Numbered from the stretch's first letter, positions 13,597 to 23,335 are shown. The stretch is DNA of 64,000 nucleotides from an uncultured Curtobacterium sp. (GCA_913778205.1 CAJYUW010000039.1:1-64000), one strand, 5' to 3'. A program made the numbers and translations. Notes: generated by a model from the sequence alone, not told the origin.

Positions 13597-14636
13597 CAGA
13601 CCACCGTTCCGAACTGCTGCGAGAAGCGGATGTCGCCCTCGAGGAAGTCACGCATGTCGTTCAGGCCGTTGCGGAACTGCAGCGTCCGCTCGATGCCCAT
13701 GCCGAACGCGAAGCCCTGGTACTCGTCCGGGTCGATGCCGGCGGCGCGCAGGACGTTCGGGTTGACCATGCCGCAGCCACCCCACTCGACCCACCGCGCG
13801 CCACCCTTGGCGTTCGGCTGCCACACGTCCATCTCGGCGCTCGGCTCGGTGAACGGGAAGTAGTTCGGGCGGAGCCGGATCTGGGCCTCGGCGCCGAACA
13901 TCTGCCGGGCGAAGTGCTCGAGGGTGCCGCGAAGGTGCGCCATCGTCAGGCCCTTGTCGATCGCGATGCCCTCGACCTGGGTGAAGACCGGCAGGTGCGT
14001 GGCGTCGAGCTCGTCGGCACGGTAGACCCGCCCCGGGGCGATGACGTACAGCGGCAGCTCGCGCGAGAGCAGGGAGCGGACCTGCACGGGCGACGTGTGC
14101 GTGCGCATGAGCAGGTGCCGGTCGACCGGCTCGACGAACACCGTGTCGGCCATCGCACGGGCCGGGTGGTCCTGGTCGAAGTTCAGGGCGTCGAAGTTGA
14201 ACCACTCGTGCTCGAGCTCGGGGCCCTCCGCGACCTCCCACCCCATGCCGACGAAGATGTCCGCGACCGCGTCGTTGAGGAGCGACAGCGGGTGGCGCGA
14301 GCCGGGACTGCGACGTGACGGCAGGGCGGTGACGTCGACGCGCTCGGACTCGAGCCGGGCGCGCTCCTCGGCCTCGGCCAGGACGGACTCCTGCTCGGCG
14401 ACCGCCTGGTTCACGCGACCGCGGGCCTGACCCACGAGCTTGCCCGCGGCGGCCTTCTGCTCCGGCGGCACGCTGCGCATCGACGCGTTCATCCGCGCCA
14501 ACGGCGACTGCTCGCCGGTGTGCTCGGCCCTGGCCTGCTTCAGCTCGGCGACGGTCGTCGTGGCCCGGACGGCCGCGAGGGCGGCGTCCACGGCGGCGCT
14601 GACGGCCGGTTCGCTGATCTCGAGGTGTTCTGACAC
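13596..14636 (-). CDS. pheS: Phenylalanine--tRNA ligase alpha subunit
   Basis: Catalytic subunit of PheRS. The 346-residue protein has an N-terminal coiled-coil arm (about residues 1-90) that binds tRNA and class II motifs such as HPLSLL near residue 110 and the FxFG-type FAFGMGIERT near residue 316. A GTG start at 14636 is chosen because homology begins there and a TAGGCT hexamer lies 8 bases before it, suggesting a leaderless or nearly leaderless message. It probably heads the transcription unit pheS-pheT and may read on into arg. Confidence 0.96.
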   Translation of the reverse strand: MSEHLEISEPAVSAAVDAALAAVRATTTVAELKQARAEHTGEQSPLARMNASMRSVPPEQKAAAGKLVGQARGRVNQAVAEQESVLAEAEERARLESERVDVTALPSRRSPGSRHPLSLLNDAVADIFVGMGWEVAEGPELEHEWFNFDALNFDQDHPARAMADTVFVEPVDRHLLMRTHTSPVQVRSLLSRELPLYVIAPGRVYRADELDATHLPVFTQVEGIAIDKGLTMAHLRGTLEHFARQMFGAEAQIRLRPNYFPFTEPSAEMDVWQPNAKGGARWVEWGGCGMVNPNVLRAAGIDPDEYQGFAFGMGIERTLQFRNGLNDMRDFLEGDIRFSQQFGTVV

Positions 14637-14707
14637 GAGGCCCAAGCCTACCGGCCGATGGGATACCGCCGTCCTGTACTCGTCGGACGGTGGAGGAGCG
14701 CCGGGGG

Positions 14708-15589
14708 TCAGCGGGCTGTGGAGGAGGAGCCCGCAGCCCGCTGCGCGAACGCGCTCTCGTACAGGCACACCGAGGCCGCCGTCGCGAGGTTCATCGACTC
14801 GGCCTGCCCGTAGATCGGCACCTTCACCGCGCGGTCGACGAGCGCGAGGTCCTCGTCGGTCAGCCCGCGGGCCTCGTTGCCGAAGACCCACGCGGTCGGC
14901 CCGTCGAGCATCCCGTCCGCCCGGACCTCCGGGAGGTCGTCGCCCGACACGTCCGCCGCCAGCACCGTGTAACCGAGCGCCTTCGCCCGTCCGACCGCGT
15001 CGGCGAGCGTCACGCCCACCGAGACCGGCACGTGGAACAGCGAACCCGTGGTCGAGCGGACGACCTTCGGGTTGTACGGGTCCACCGAGCGCCCGGTGAG
15101 CACGACGGCGTCGGCGCCGGCGGAGTCGGCGGCCCGGATGATCGTGCCGGCGTTGCCGGGATCACGCACCTGCTCGAGGATCGCGACCAGCCCGGGGAGT
15201 GGAGCATCCGTGACGGACGCGTCCCGCGCCTCCAGGCCGTCCGACGGGACGACGGAGGCCGGATCCGGGAAGACCGACCGCACCGACGTCGGGAACTGCT
15301 GGCAGACCGCGACGACGCCCTGCGGCGTGACGGTGTCGGCCATGGTGTCGAGCACCTGCTCCGTCACGAACCACGTGTCGACCGGTGCGTCGTCGAGCGC
15401 GTACCGCGCTGCCGCGGTCGGCGTGACGTACAGCTCGCGGAGGAGCTCCGGGCGGTACTCGAGCGCCTCGCGCACGGCCTGCGGCCCCTCGAGCAGGAAC
15501 AGCCCGGTGTCTGCGCGGACGTCCTTCTTGGCGAGTGCGGCCACGGCACGGACGCGGCCGGCCTTCGGGTTCTCGAGGAGATCGCTCAC
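14708..15589 (-). CDS. TrmH/SpoU-family RNA 2'-O-methyltransferase
   Basis: Predicted SAM-dependent SPOUT methyltransferase acting on ribosomal or transfer RNA. The N-terminal part (residues 1-100, including LFLLEGPQAVREAL) resembles the SpoU substrate-binding domain. The catalytic knot carries RDPGNAGTIIRAADS, the central STTGSLFHVPV and the late EARGLTDED and ESMNLATAASVCLYE motifs. Start: two in-frame GTGs lie 6 bases apart. The inner one (15589) is preferred because TAGACT ends exactly 7 bases before it, fitting a leaderless message. The exact target nucleotide cannot be told. Confidence 0.93.
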   Translation of the reverse strand: MSDLLENPKAGRVRAVAALAKKDVRADTGLFLLEGPQAVREALEYRPELLRELYVTPTAAARYALDDAPVDTWFVTEQVLDTMADTVTPQGVVAVCQQFPTSVRSVFPDPASVVPSDGLEARDASVTDAPLPGLVAILEQVRDPGNAGTIIRAADSAGADAVVLTGRSVDPYNPKVVRSTTGSLFHVPVSVGVTLADAVGRAKALGYTVLAADVSGDDLPEVRADGMLDGPTAWVFGNEARGLTDEDLALVDRAVKVPIYGQAESMNLATAASVCLYESAFAQRAAGSSSTAR

Positions 15590-15611
15590 GGGCACCAGTC
15601 TAGGAACGCAG

Positions 15612-15645
15612 GAAGCCCCCGCTCCGCGGACGGAACGGGGGCTTC
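15612..15645 (-). terminator. Terminator of infC-rpmI-rplT
   Basis: A perfect 10-bp stem (GAAGCCCCCG at 15612-15621 with CGGGGGCTTC at 15636-15645) lies 19 bases past the rplT stop and just before the methyltransferase promoter. Confidence 0.85.
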
Positions 15646-15663
15646 GTGGTGCAGCTGGCGTGA

Positions 15664-16047
15664 CTACGCGGCCTTCGGGGCCGAGGTGTCGGCCGGCAGG
15701 GCCTTCTTGGCGGTCTCGACGAGGGCCGCGAACGTGTCCGGGTTGTTCACCGCGAGGTCCGCGAGGATGCGCCGGTCGACCTCGACGCCGGCCAGGTTCA
15801 GACCCTGGATGAGGCGGTTGTAGGTCAGGCCGTTCGCACGCGACGCAGCGTTGATGCGCTGGATCCAGAGGCGACGGAACTCGCCCTTCTTGGCGTGACG
15901 GTCGCGGTACGCGTAGACGAGGGAGTGGGTGACCTGCTCCTTGGCCTTGCGGTACAGACGCGAACGCTGACCGCGGTAGCCCTCGGCGCGCTCGAGAACG
16001 ACGCGGCGCTTCTTGGCGGCGTTGACCGCCCTCTTTACTCGTGCCAT
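15664..16047 (-). CDS. rplT: 50S ribosomal protein L20
   Basis: Primary 23S rRNA-binding protein needed for early 50S assembly; in several bacteria it represses its own operon. The 127-residue sequence has the invariant basic N-terminal helix ([14 protein letters not shown]) and the [10 protein letters not shown] motif. It carries a short Ala/Pro tail beyond the usual 117-120 residues. It is the last gene of infC-rpmI-rplT and is preceded by a Shine-Dalgarno-like AAAGGAA. Confidence 0.98.
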   Translation of the reverse strand: MARVKRAVNAAKKRRVVLERAEGYRGQRSRLYRKAKEQVTHSLVYAYRDRHAKKGEFRRLWIQRINAASRANGLTYNRLIQGLNLAGVEVDRRILADLAVNNPDTFAALVETAKKALPADTSAPKAA

Positions 16048-16074
16048 TGATCTATTCCTTTACGTTCCGCCGGC

Positions 16075-16269
16075 TCAGTGGCCGAGAAGCTTCTTGACGT
16101 TCTTCGCGTCGGCCTTCGCGAGGACCTGGTCCTCGTTGAGGCGGGCCTTGCGCTTGGCGCTCTTGACCTCGAGGTTGTGACGCATACCGGCCTGCTGCTT
16201 CATGATCTTGCCGCTGCCGGTGACCTTGAAGCGCTTCTTCGACCCGGAGTGGGTCTTCTGCTTGGGCAT
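16075..16269 (-). CDS. rpmI: 50S ribosomal protein L35
   Basis: Small basic 50S protein of 64 residues, full length for the family, with the typical start [14 protein letters not shown]. It sits between infC and rplT as in nearly all bacteria; 27 bases separate it from rplT. Confidence 0.98.
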   Translation of the reverse strand: MPKQKTHSGSKKRFKVTGSGKIMKQQAGMRHNLEVKSAKRKARLNEDQVLAKADAKNVKKLLGH

Positions 16270-16332
16270 GGAGGTGCCTTTCCGTGGGATGGGGTGGGGG
16301 GCCGCGCCGTCGCGGCTGGGAGGACCGGGGTC

Positions 16333-16974
<642 letters not shown>

Positions 16975-17265
16975 GCGGAGCTCCTTCAATCAAGTGGATG
17001 GCCGTCCGGGGCTGCTGCCCTGGACGCCGGCACGAGAGAGGAGATCTGACGCACGGATCGGAACCCGGTGCACCCGCCCGACGTCACCCCGACCGGGGCG
17101 ACCTGCCGTGCTCGTGGTGCGTGAGCCCGGCGGAGCGATGGGGACCCGGTAGCCTGGTGGTGCACAGCCGCGGGTGGGAGAGACTCCTCTTTCGCAAGAC
17201 ACCGTTCGAGCCCCCGAGGGCGCACGGACAGCATCTGCCGCGACAGAGTCTAGCAGAGGAGCACC
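16975..17265. promoter_or_regulatory. Divergent intergenic region with long infC leader
   Basis: About 290 bases separate infC (minus) from the DUF1844 gene (plus). A minus-strand TAGACT (17247-17252) with a weak TGTCGG 18 bases upstream would start the infC message near 17240, giving a leader of about 265 bases. No coding sequence is supported inside. A long leader fits the autogenous control (by L20 or IF-3) known for this operon elsewhere, but no specific structure could be proven by eye. AAGGAG at 16981-16986 is the infC ribosome binding site. Confidence 0.5.
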
Positions 17266-17619
17266 GTGACCGACACCCCGCCGAACGAGCCCACCGCAGC
17301 CGACGAGGCGCGTGACATCGCGGAGGTGCCGGCGGTCGAGCTCATCAACACCGTCGCGGTGCACCTGCTCAGCGCAGCGGCCGTGAAGGTCGGGCTCGCC
17401 GACGACCCGCAGGAGCAGACGGACCTCGACGAGGCCCGGAAGCTCATCACCGCGCTCGCCGGGCTGGTCACGGCCGCCGCGACCGAGATCGGCGACCACC
17501 ACGCCCGCCCGCTGCGCGACGGGCTCCGGTCGGTGCAGCTGGCGTTCCGTGAGGCCTCTTCGATCCCGGATGCTCCGGGCAAGGGCCCTGGCGAGAAGTA
17601 CACCGGTCCCGTCAACTGA
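17266..17619 (+). CDS. DUF1844 family protein
   Basis: A 117-residue acidic cytoplasmic protein of unknown function, recognised from the helical core VELINTVAVHLLSAAAVKVGLADDP and the following LDEARKLITALAGLV. Actinobacterial members commonly lie next to infC, as here, so a link to translation is plausible but unproven. The GTG start is preceded by GAGGAGCACC, a usable ribosome binding site. The tail (about residues 100-117) is disordered. It ends 25 bases before a strong palindromic terminator. Confidence 0.88.
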   Translation: MTDTPPNEPTAADEARDIAEVPAVELINTVAVHLLSAAAVKVGLADDPQEQTDLDEARKLITALAGLVTAAATEIGDHHARPLRDGLRSVQLAFREASSIPDAPGKGPGEKYTGPVN

Positions 17620-17644
17620 CGCGCGGGTCGCGGAGGCGACCGCT

Positions 17645-17694
17645 GGACGGACGGGAGGCCCGTGGCGGCGCCGCCACGGGCCTCCCGTCCGTCC
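17645..17694. terminator. Palindromic repeat family A, copy 1 (bidirectional terminator)
   Basis: A perfect 25-bp inverted repeat with no loop bases (17645-17669 and 17670-17694), containing the family core GGACGGGAGGC. It lies between two convergent genes, 25 bases after the DUF1844 stop and 9 bases after the maltokinase stop, so it can end transcription from both sides. Confidence 0.85.
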
Positions 17695-17703
17695 GGTCCC
17701 GCG

Positions 17704-18951
17704 TCAGCCGGCGCTGCGCGCGGCGAGCCGCGCGACCGCCGCGAGCGGGATGCCCACCCAGTCCGGGCGGTTCCGGGTCTCGTAGACGACCTCGTACACG
17801 GCCTTGTCGAGCTCGAAGGCGTCGAGGACCTCGCGGTGCGCGCCGAGGTCGCCCCCGATGCCGCGCTCGTACCCGGCGAGGAACGCCGCCCGGGCCTCGA
17901 CGGCCCACCCGCCCGTGTCGACCGGGTCCGCGTCGTGCGCGAGCGCTCCCGCGACGTAGTCGAACGACCGCAGCATCCCGGCGACGTCGCGCAGCGGGAC
18001 ATCCGGGACGGACCGCTCGGCGAGGGGGCGGAGCGGCTCGCCCTCGAAGTCGAGGAACACCCATCCGCGCTCGCCCGGGACGGCGAGCACCTGCCCGAGG
18101 TGCAGGTCGCCGTGCACGCGCTGGAGGTCCGGCCACGACGCCCCGGCCGCCCGCGCGTAGACGGCACGGATCGCGTCGGCGTGCTCGGCGACCGCGGGGG
18201 CCTCCCGTTCGGCGGCGGCGAGCCGGGCGTGCATCGTCGTGAGCGCGTCGCGTCGGAGCTCCTCGGTCGCGGGCGTCGTGGGCATGACCGCGGCGAGGGT
18301 CCGGTGCACCTCGGCGAGCGCCGTGCCCAGCCGCGTGGCGTCGGCGGCGAAGGGCGTCCCCGCGCGGGCGTCGTCGAGCGCGACCCGCCAGGCGTCGCGG
18401 GTGCCGGCGAGGAACTCCTGCGCGACGGCGAGGTGGCCGGTGGCTGTGCCGTCCGGTCGGCCGGGGTCGGGCCAGGTGCCCCGGAGCGCGCCGTACACCG
18501 CGGGCACCCGCGTGCTGCCGGCCGCCGAGAGCGCGAGCTGCGTGGTGACGTCCGGGTTGTCGCCGTGGTGCAGGACACGGAAGACCTTGACGATCACCTG
18601 GGCACCGGACTCCGTGTCGCAGATCACCGAGGTGTTCGACTGCTCGCCGGACAGCACGCGCGCAGCGGTCACGGTGCCGATCGGGCGGAGCGACTCCGGG
18701 CCGGCGTCGATCCGCGCGGCGAGGCCCCGGACCCACCCGAGGTCGGCGGGCGCGTCGGTGAGGGTGCCGTCACGGACGACGACGGGCGCCTGGTAGAGCA
18801 CGGCGCCGGTCGCGGTCTCGTCCAGGACCAGTCGGGTGTCGTCGTCGGTGGACAGCGTGCGGAGCGTCGGGCCCCCGCTCCCCTTCGCGGCGTACCAGCG
18901 CTGTGCGGCGATCCACGGTGCGAGGTCGTGGTCGGTGGGAGCGTCCCTCAT
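17704..18951 (-). CDS. mak: Maltokinase
   Basis: Predicted to phosphorylate maltose with ATP to maltose 1-phosphate, the substrate of GlgE in alpha-glucan synthesis. The 415-residue protein has the Mak/aminoglycoside-phosphotransferase fold: an N-terminal cap (WIAAQRWYAAKG at about residues 13-24), the catalytic HGDLHLGQ around residue 283 and the metal-binding FLDFEGEP about 20 residues later. The start at 18951 matches the family and is preceded, at 7 bases, by TAGCCT (leaderless type). In most actinobacteria this gene is next to treS, glgE or glgB; none is in this window. Confidence 0.85.
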   Translation of the reverse strand: MRDAPTDHDLAPWIAAQRWYAAKGSGGPTLRTLSTDDDTRLVLDETATGAVLYQAPVVVRDGTLTDAPADLGWVRGLAARIDAGPESLRPIGTVTAARVLSGEQSNTSVICDTESGAQVIVKVFRVLHHGDNPDVTTQLALSAAGSTRVPAVYGALRGTWPDPGRPDGTATGHLAVAQEFLAGTRDAWRVALDDARAGTPFAADATRLGTALAEVHRTLAAVMPTTPATEELRRDALTTMHARLAAAEREAPAVAEHADAIRAVYARAAGASWPDLQRVHGDLHLGQVLAVPGERGWVFLDFEGEPLRPLAERSVPDVPLRDVAGMLRSFDYVAGALAHDADPVDTGGWAVEARAAFLAGYERGIGGDLGAHREVLDAFELDKAVYEVVYETRNRPDWVGIPLAAVARLAARSAG

Positions 18952-19045
18952 GCCGCGGAGGCTACGCGCCCGGCGCTGGGGAGGTGGGGGACGGCCCGGA
19001 GCACACCGACGTCGGCACGGCGCACGCGGCGCGCGCCCATGGATC

Positions 19046-19061
19046 TTTACAACGATGTAGC
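19046..19061. promoter_or_regulatory. Possible LacI-type operator before the GH2 gene
   Basis: TTTACAACGATGTAGC is close to the palindromic operators of LacI-family sugar regulators (such as TTTACAACGTTGTAAA) and stands out as AT-rich in a very GC-rich region. It lies 20 bases before the chosen GH2 start. No LacI-family gene is in the window. Confidence 0.45.
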
Positions 19062-19080
19062 GACGGTCCAGCATGGAGGC

Positions 19081-20943
19081 ATGAGCACGCTCGCCGGCAA
19101 CGACGCCGCCCCCTCGCCCCTGCCCGTCGCGACCGAGCAGGACGGCACGTACCCCCGACCCCAGCTCCTCCGTCCGTCGTGGGCGGACCTCGACGGCACG
19201 TGGTCGTTCCGGAACGACGGCGACGACGCCGCGTGGCGCGCGGGCTTCCCGGGAGCGCGGGACATCACCGTGCCCTTCCCGCCCGAGTCCGTCGCGTCCG
19301 GCATCGACGAGCCCGGCTTCCACCCCGTCGTCTGGTACTCCCGGACGATCACGTCGGCCGACCTCGCGGCCGCCGGGCACTCGGCCGCGCGGCCCCGCCT
19401 GGTGCTGCACTTCGGCGCGGTCGACCACCGCGCGCGGGTCTGGATCGACGGGCGCTTCGTGGGCGAGCACGAGGGCGGGCACACCCCCTTCGCCTTCGAC
19501 GTGACCGAGGAGCTCGCGGGCGACCCGGACGCCGAGCACACCCTCGTCGTCCGCGCCGAGGACGACCCGCTCGACCTCACGCAGCCCCGTGGCAAGCAGG
19601 ACTGGCACGAGGAGCCGCACGCCATCTGGTACCGCCGGACGACGGGCATCTGGCAGACGGTGTGGCTCGAGGCCGTGCCGACGGTGTCGATCGCGGCCGT
19701 GCGGTGGACGAACGTCGACCACGCGACCGTCCGGCTGACCGTCCGGCTCGCGGGCACCCGGCCGGGCGGTGAGCGACTGCGCGTCGAGGCGTGGTGGGCC
19801 GCGGGCGACGAACACCTCGCGACGATCGAGTCGACGCTCGGTGACGTCACCAGGTCGGGCGCGATCGACACCGAGGTCGACGTCGTCCTGCCGATCGTCC
19901 GCCAGACGAACGGCCAGGCCGAGGACGAGCTCGTCTGGACGCCGGAGACCCCGCGGCTGATCGACGCGACCGTCAGCCTTCTCGACGCGGGCGGCGCGAC
20001 GACCGACGCGGTCGCGAGCTACTTCGGCCTCCGCACGGTCGCCGTCGGCCAGGGCGCGTTCCTGCTCAACGGGCACTCGTACGACGTCCGGAGCGTCCTC
20101 AACCAGGGCTACTGGCCGGACTCGCACCTCGCCGCCCCCTCCCGCGAGGCGCTCCGCCGCGAGGTCGAGCTCATCAAGGAGCTCGGCTTCACCGCTGCGC
20201 GCAACCACCAGAAGGTCGAGGACCCGCGGTTCCTCTGGTGGGCGGACAAGCTCGGGCTGCTCGTCTGGGGCGAGATGCCCGGGGCGTACGCGTTCTCGCC
20301 CACCGCGGTGCAGCGGCTCGTTCGGGAGTGGATGGACGCCGTCGAGCGCGACGCCTCGCACCCGTCGGTCGTCACCTGGGTGCCCGCGAACGAGAGCTGG
20401 GGCGTGCAGCACATCGCCGACGACCCGGCGCAGCAGGCCTACGCGCGAGCCCTCGCGGACGTCGCCCGGGCCCTCGACCCGACCCGCCCGGTGATCTCGA
20501 ACGACGGCTGGGAGCACCCCGCGTCGGACATCCTCTCGGTCCACGACTACGAGGGCGACGGCGCCGTGCTCGCCCGGACCTACGCCGACGACGCGGCCCG
20601 TGCCGCCCTCCTGCGCGGGATGGGGCCGGCCGACCGGCAGATCCTCGTCGGTGGTGCGGTCGACGAGGGGCAGCCCGTGATGCTCACCGAGTTCGGCGGC
20701 GTGGACTACCAGCCCGACGTCCGACGCGAGGACGGGTGGGGCTACACCTCGGCCTCGGACGGCGACGACTGGATCGCGCGGATCACCGGCCTGTACGACG
20801 CGATCCGGGCGAGCACGTTCCTCGCGGGCTCCTGCTACACCCAGCTCACCGACACCATGCAGGAGACGAACGGCCTGCTGAACGCCGACCGGACGCCGAA
20901 GGTGCCGATCGAACGGATCCGGCGCGCGGTCACGGGTCGCTGA
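19081..20943 (+). CDS. Glycoside hydrolase family 2 protein (beta-galactosidase/glucuronidase-like)
   Basis: Cytoplasmic glycosidase of 620 residues with no signal peptide. The GH2 order is clear: an N-terminal jelly-roll sugar-binding domain (about 30-190), an immunoglobulin-like domain (about 195-315) and a TIM barrel. The acid/base Glu is in VPANESW (residue 438) and the nucleophile Glu in LTEFGG (residue 537). The domain size is closer to glucuronidase-type than to long LacZ-type enzymes; the substrate cannot be told. An in-frame ATG at 19039 exists, but it would put the operator-like site inside the gene, so 19081 is preferred. Likely controlled by an unseen LacI-type repressor. Confidence 0.9.
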   Translation: MSTLAGNDAAPSPLPVATEQDGTYPRPQLLRPSWADLDGTWSFRNDGDDAAWRAGFPGARDITVPFPPESVASGIDEPGFHPVVWYSRTITSADLAAAGHSAARPRLVLHFGAVDHRARVWIDGRFVGEHEGGHTPFAFDVTEELAGDPDAEHTLVVRAEDDPLDLTQPRGKQDWHEEPHAIWYRRTTGIWQTVWLEAVPTVSIAAVRWTNVDHATVRLTVRLAGTRPGGERLRVEAWWAAGDEHLATIESTLGDVTRSGAIDTEVDVVLPIVRQTNGQAEDELVWTPETPRLIDATVSLLDAGGATTDAVASYFGLRTVAVGQGAFLLNGHSYDVRSVLNQGYWPDSHLAAPSREALRREVELIKELGFTAARNHQKVEDPRFLWWADKLGLLVWGEMPGAYAFSPTAVQRLVREWMDAVERDASHPSVVTWVPANESWGVQHIADDPAQQAYARALADVARALDPTRPVISNDGWEHPASDILSVHDYEGDGAVLARTYADDAARAALLRGMGPADRQILVGGAVDEGQPVMLTEFGGVDYQPDVRREDGWGYTSASDGDDWIARITGLYDAIRASTFLAGSCYTQLTDTMQETNGLLNADRTPKVPIERIRRAVTGR

Positions 20944-20946
20944 GGC

Positions 20947-21002
20947 GGCGGGCAGCGACCGGCGGGCCGCGACCGGCGGGCCGCGACCGGCGGGTGGCGA
21001 CC
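20947..21002. repeat. 14-base tandem repeat just after the GH2 stop
   Basis: Four units of GGCGGGCCGCGACC (one to three base differences) start four bases after the GH2 TGA. Nothing coding is supported in 20944-21082. Confidence 0.85.
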
Positions 21003-21082
21003 GTCGCGTGGCGCCCGGCGGACCGCTTCGGCCGCGTCGACCGCGAGCCGGTCGCCGCCGCGCGGCGTGCGAGGATCGAGCG

Positions 21083-22288
21083 GTGACCGACCTCGCGGAG
21101 CCGACCCGCGCCTCCCGGCTGCGGTCCGCCCTGGAGGCGCGTCACAGCGGGTGGTCCGTGCCACTGACCGTGTGGCTGGCGTCACGTGCGTTCAGCACGC
21201 TGCTGCTCGGTTCGCTGTACGCGGTCGCGACCGCGGCGGGGTGGCCGTTCGCCTCGTACCGACGCGACCCGTCGTTCTTCACGTTCTCCGGCTCGTGGGA
21301 CGCCTCGTTCTACCGGACCATCGCCGAACGGGGCTACCCGACGACGATCCCGGTGGACGAGGCCGGGCACGTGCTGCCGAACGCGTGGGCGTTCCTGCCG
21401 GTGTTCCCCTGGCTCGCCCGCGTGGTCATGCCGGTCGTCGGCGGGTCGTTCTGGATCGCCGGCGTCCTCGTCGCGATCCTGGCCGGCGCCGGGGCCTGCG
21501 TGGTGCTGTACCGGCTCGTGCGGGCGGTCCGCGACGACCGGGCGGCACGGTGGGCGACCGCCCTCGTCGCGTTCGGCCCGACCGGATTCCTGTTCCAGGT
21601 CGCGTACGCGGAGAGCCTGTTCCTGCTGCTCCTCTTCGCCGCGCTGCTCGCGCTCGTGCGTCGGCGGTACCGGTGGATCGCGCCGCTCGGCGTCGTCGCG
21701 GCGTTCACGAAGCCGGGTGTTCTGGCGCTCGCGGTGGCGCTCGCGGTGCACCTCGTCGTGCGGTGGGTGCGGGACGGCCCACGGTTCCGGTGGCGGGACC
21801 GCGCGGTGGTGATCGTCTCGGGGATGCTCGTCGCGGCCGCGGGTCTCGCCTGGCCCGTGGTCGCCTCCGCGGTGACCGGGCGGCCGGGCGCGTACCTCGA
21901 CACCGAGCTCTCGTGGTGGGTGGGGTTCGTCGGACGGCAGCCGTTCGTGCCGCTCACACCGTGGTTCACGATGGCGCGGACGTGGCTCGGGCCGGCCGGG
22001 ATCGTGCTCGTCGTCGCGGTGCTCGCGAGCGCGGGGTGGTTCTGGAGCCGACGGTCCGTCCGCGCCCTCGGTACGGACGTGTGGTCGTTCTCGGCGGCGT
22101 ACGCGCTGTACCTCGTCGCGGTGTTCCTGCCGCAGCAGTCACTCCCCCGACTGCTCATGCCGACCGCGCCGCTGCTCGGGTCGGACGCGTTCGTTCGGAC
22201 CCGGCGTCGGGCCGTCGCGTGGCTCGTGGTCGGGATGTGCCTGCAGCCCGTCGCCGTCGTGCTGCTCTGGTTCCTCGGGTACCCGTAG
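21083..22288 (+). CDS. PIG-V-like mannosyltransferase, membrane protein
   Basis: Polytopic membrane protein of 401 residues with about nine predicted membrane segments. It resembles the bacterial relatives of GPI mannosyltransferase 2 (PIG-V): the first external loop has WDASFYRTIAERGYP, where the acidic residue after Trp is the expected catalytic position of GT-C transferases, followed by NAWAFLPVFPWLAR and, later, AYAESLFLLL. It probably uses a polyprenyl-linked sugar donor to modify a cell-envelope glycan or protein. The GTG start gives a short cytoplasmic N-terminus. It converges on the next gene, with only 12 bases between the stops. Confidence 0.85.
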   Translation: MTDLAEPTRASRLRSALEARHSGWSVPLTVWLASRAFSTLLLGSLYAVATAAGWPFASYRRDPSFFTFSGSWDASFYRTIAERGYPTTIPVDEAGHVLPNAWAFLPVFPWLARVVMPVVGGSFWIAGVLVAILAGAGACVVLYRLVRAVRDDRAARWATALVAFGPTGFLFQVAYAESLFLLLLFAALLALVRRRYRWIAPLGVVAAFTKPGVLALAVALAVHLVVRWVRDGPRFRWRDRAVVIVSGMLVAAAGLAWPVVASAVTGRPGAYLDTELSWWVGFVGRQPFVPLTPWFTMARTWLGPAGIVLVVAVLASAGWFWSRRSVRALGTDVWSFSAAYALYLVAVFLPQQSLPRLLMPTAPLLGSDAFVRTRRRAVAWLVVGMCLQPVAVVLLWFLGYP

Positions 22289-22300
22289 GGCGGTGCGCGG

Positions 22301-23335
22301 CTACGCGTCGAAGGTGTGGAACCAGGCCGTGCCGCCGGGGTGCTGCACCGTGATCATCTCGTCGAGGTCGCGGTAGGGGCCGTCCTGGTTGTGGCTCGCC
22401 GACTTGATGCGGACGGTGCCGTCCGGCTCGGTGAAGACCTCGGACACGATCGTGGTGTGGTCCGGCGAGTCGTTGTCGTTCCAGTCGTAGAAGACGATGT
22501 CGCCCACCCGCACCTTGTCCCGCTCGTCGAGCGACCGCCTGGTCAGCCCGAACTCGGCGCCGTGCTCGGTCAGCCACGGGTCCATCGCGGGGCAGTACGT
22601 CCACGTGGCCGAGTGGGCGGCGCCGGCGTCGCGGCTGTACCAGTCGTCGCGCTGCTCCCACCCGCGCGCGATCAGGGTCTGGCTGACGTAGTTCGCACAG
22701 TCGCCGCCGATCGGGTTCATGGTGCCGTACTCCGCGAGGTTGTAGTCCTTCCAGTACCGCATCGCGTAGGCGAGCTGCCGGTCGACCGCGGTGAGCGCCA
22801 CGTAGGCGAGCGAGGTCGTCGCGACCGCCGTGGTCGGGTCGGGCGTCGGAGCCGTGGTCGGCGTCGGGGACGGCGCCGACGAGTCCTGCGTCGCCCCGGA
22901 CTGCCCGTCGTTGGCGTTGCTGCCGTTGCCGTCAGAGGACTGGTTCGCGGACGGGGACGGCTCGACGGCCTCGGCGAAGAGTGCGACGTCCGCGTCGCCG
23001 GCCGTGTACATCGCCTGGTGCGGGGCCGTGAAGGTCACCGTGGTCGCGGTCGCGTGGACGTCCCGGGCGGCGATGCCCCCGACCGTCACGCCGCGGACCG
23101 CCCCGAGCCCCGCGCCGTGCACGGTCACCGTGACACCGCCGGCGAGCGGGACCTGCGCGGGCTCGAGCCGCGAGGCGGTCGGCTCCGTCGCGGGCGCCGC
23201 CGACCCCGAGTCCGTCGACCGCCCGGTGTCCGATCCCTTCGTCCCGCCGCCCGAGGAGCACGCGGCGACCGCGAGGCCGACGCCGGCGACCCCGGCGAGG
23301 GAGAACAGGGTGCGGCGCGTGTACGAGGGAGTCAT
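22301..23335 (-). CDS. Lipoprotein with IPT-like and amidase (Amidase_6) domains
   Basis: A 344-residue exported lipoprotein. The signal peptide ends in the lipobox LAVAACSSG, lipidated Cys at about residue 26. Residues about 57-120 look like an IPT/TIG beta-sandwich (VTVTVHGAGLGAVRGVTVGG), followed by a Ser/Thr/Pro-rich linker (about 125-170). The C-terminal domain has the putative amidase (Amidase_6) pattern: AYAMRYWKDYN, the catalytic-type GGDCANYVSQTL with Cys, and HTTIVSEV with His near the end. It probably cleaves amide bonds in the cell wall. Function beyond that is inferred. TACCCT lies 9 bases before the start. Confidence 0.85.
   Translation of the reverse strand: MTPSYTRRTLFSLAGVAGVGLAVAACSSGGGTKGSDTGRSTDSGSAAPATEPTASRLEPAQVPLAGGVTVTVHGAGLGAVRGVTVGGIAARDVHATATTVTFTAPHQAMYTAGDADVALFAEAVEPSPSANQSSDGNGSNANDGQSGATQDSSAPSPTPTTAPTPDPTTAVATTSLAYVALTAVDRQLAYAMRYWKDYNLAEYGTMNPIGGDCANYVSQTLIARGWEQRDDWYSRDAGAAHSATWTYCPAMDPWLTEHGAEFGLTRRSLDERDKVRVGDIVFYDWNDNDSPDHTTIVSEVFTEPDGTVRIKSASHNQDGPYRDLDEMITVQHPGGTAWFHTFDA

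Noticed and set aside
17645-17694. Family A palindromes as insertion sequence ends
   Set aside because: They are single palindromes at gene ends with no flanking duplications and no transposase between copies.
19039-19080. Upstream ATG start for the GH2 protein
   Set aside because: It would add 14 residues without homology and would place the operator-like site inside the gene; 19081 fits better, although neither has a good ribosome binding site.
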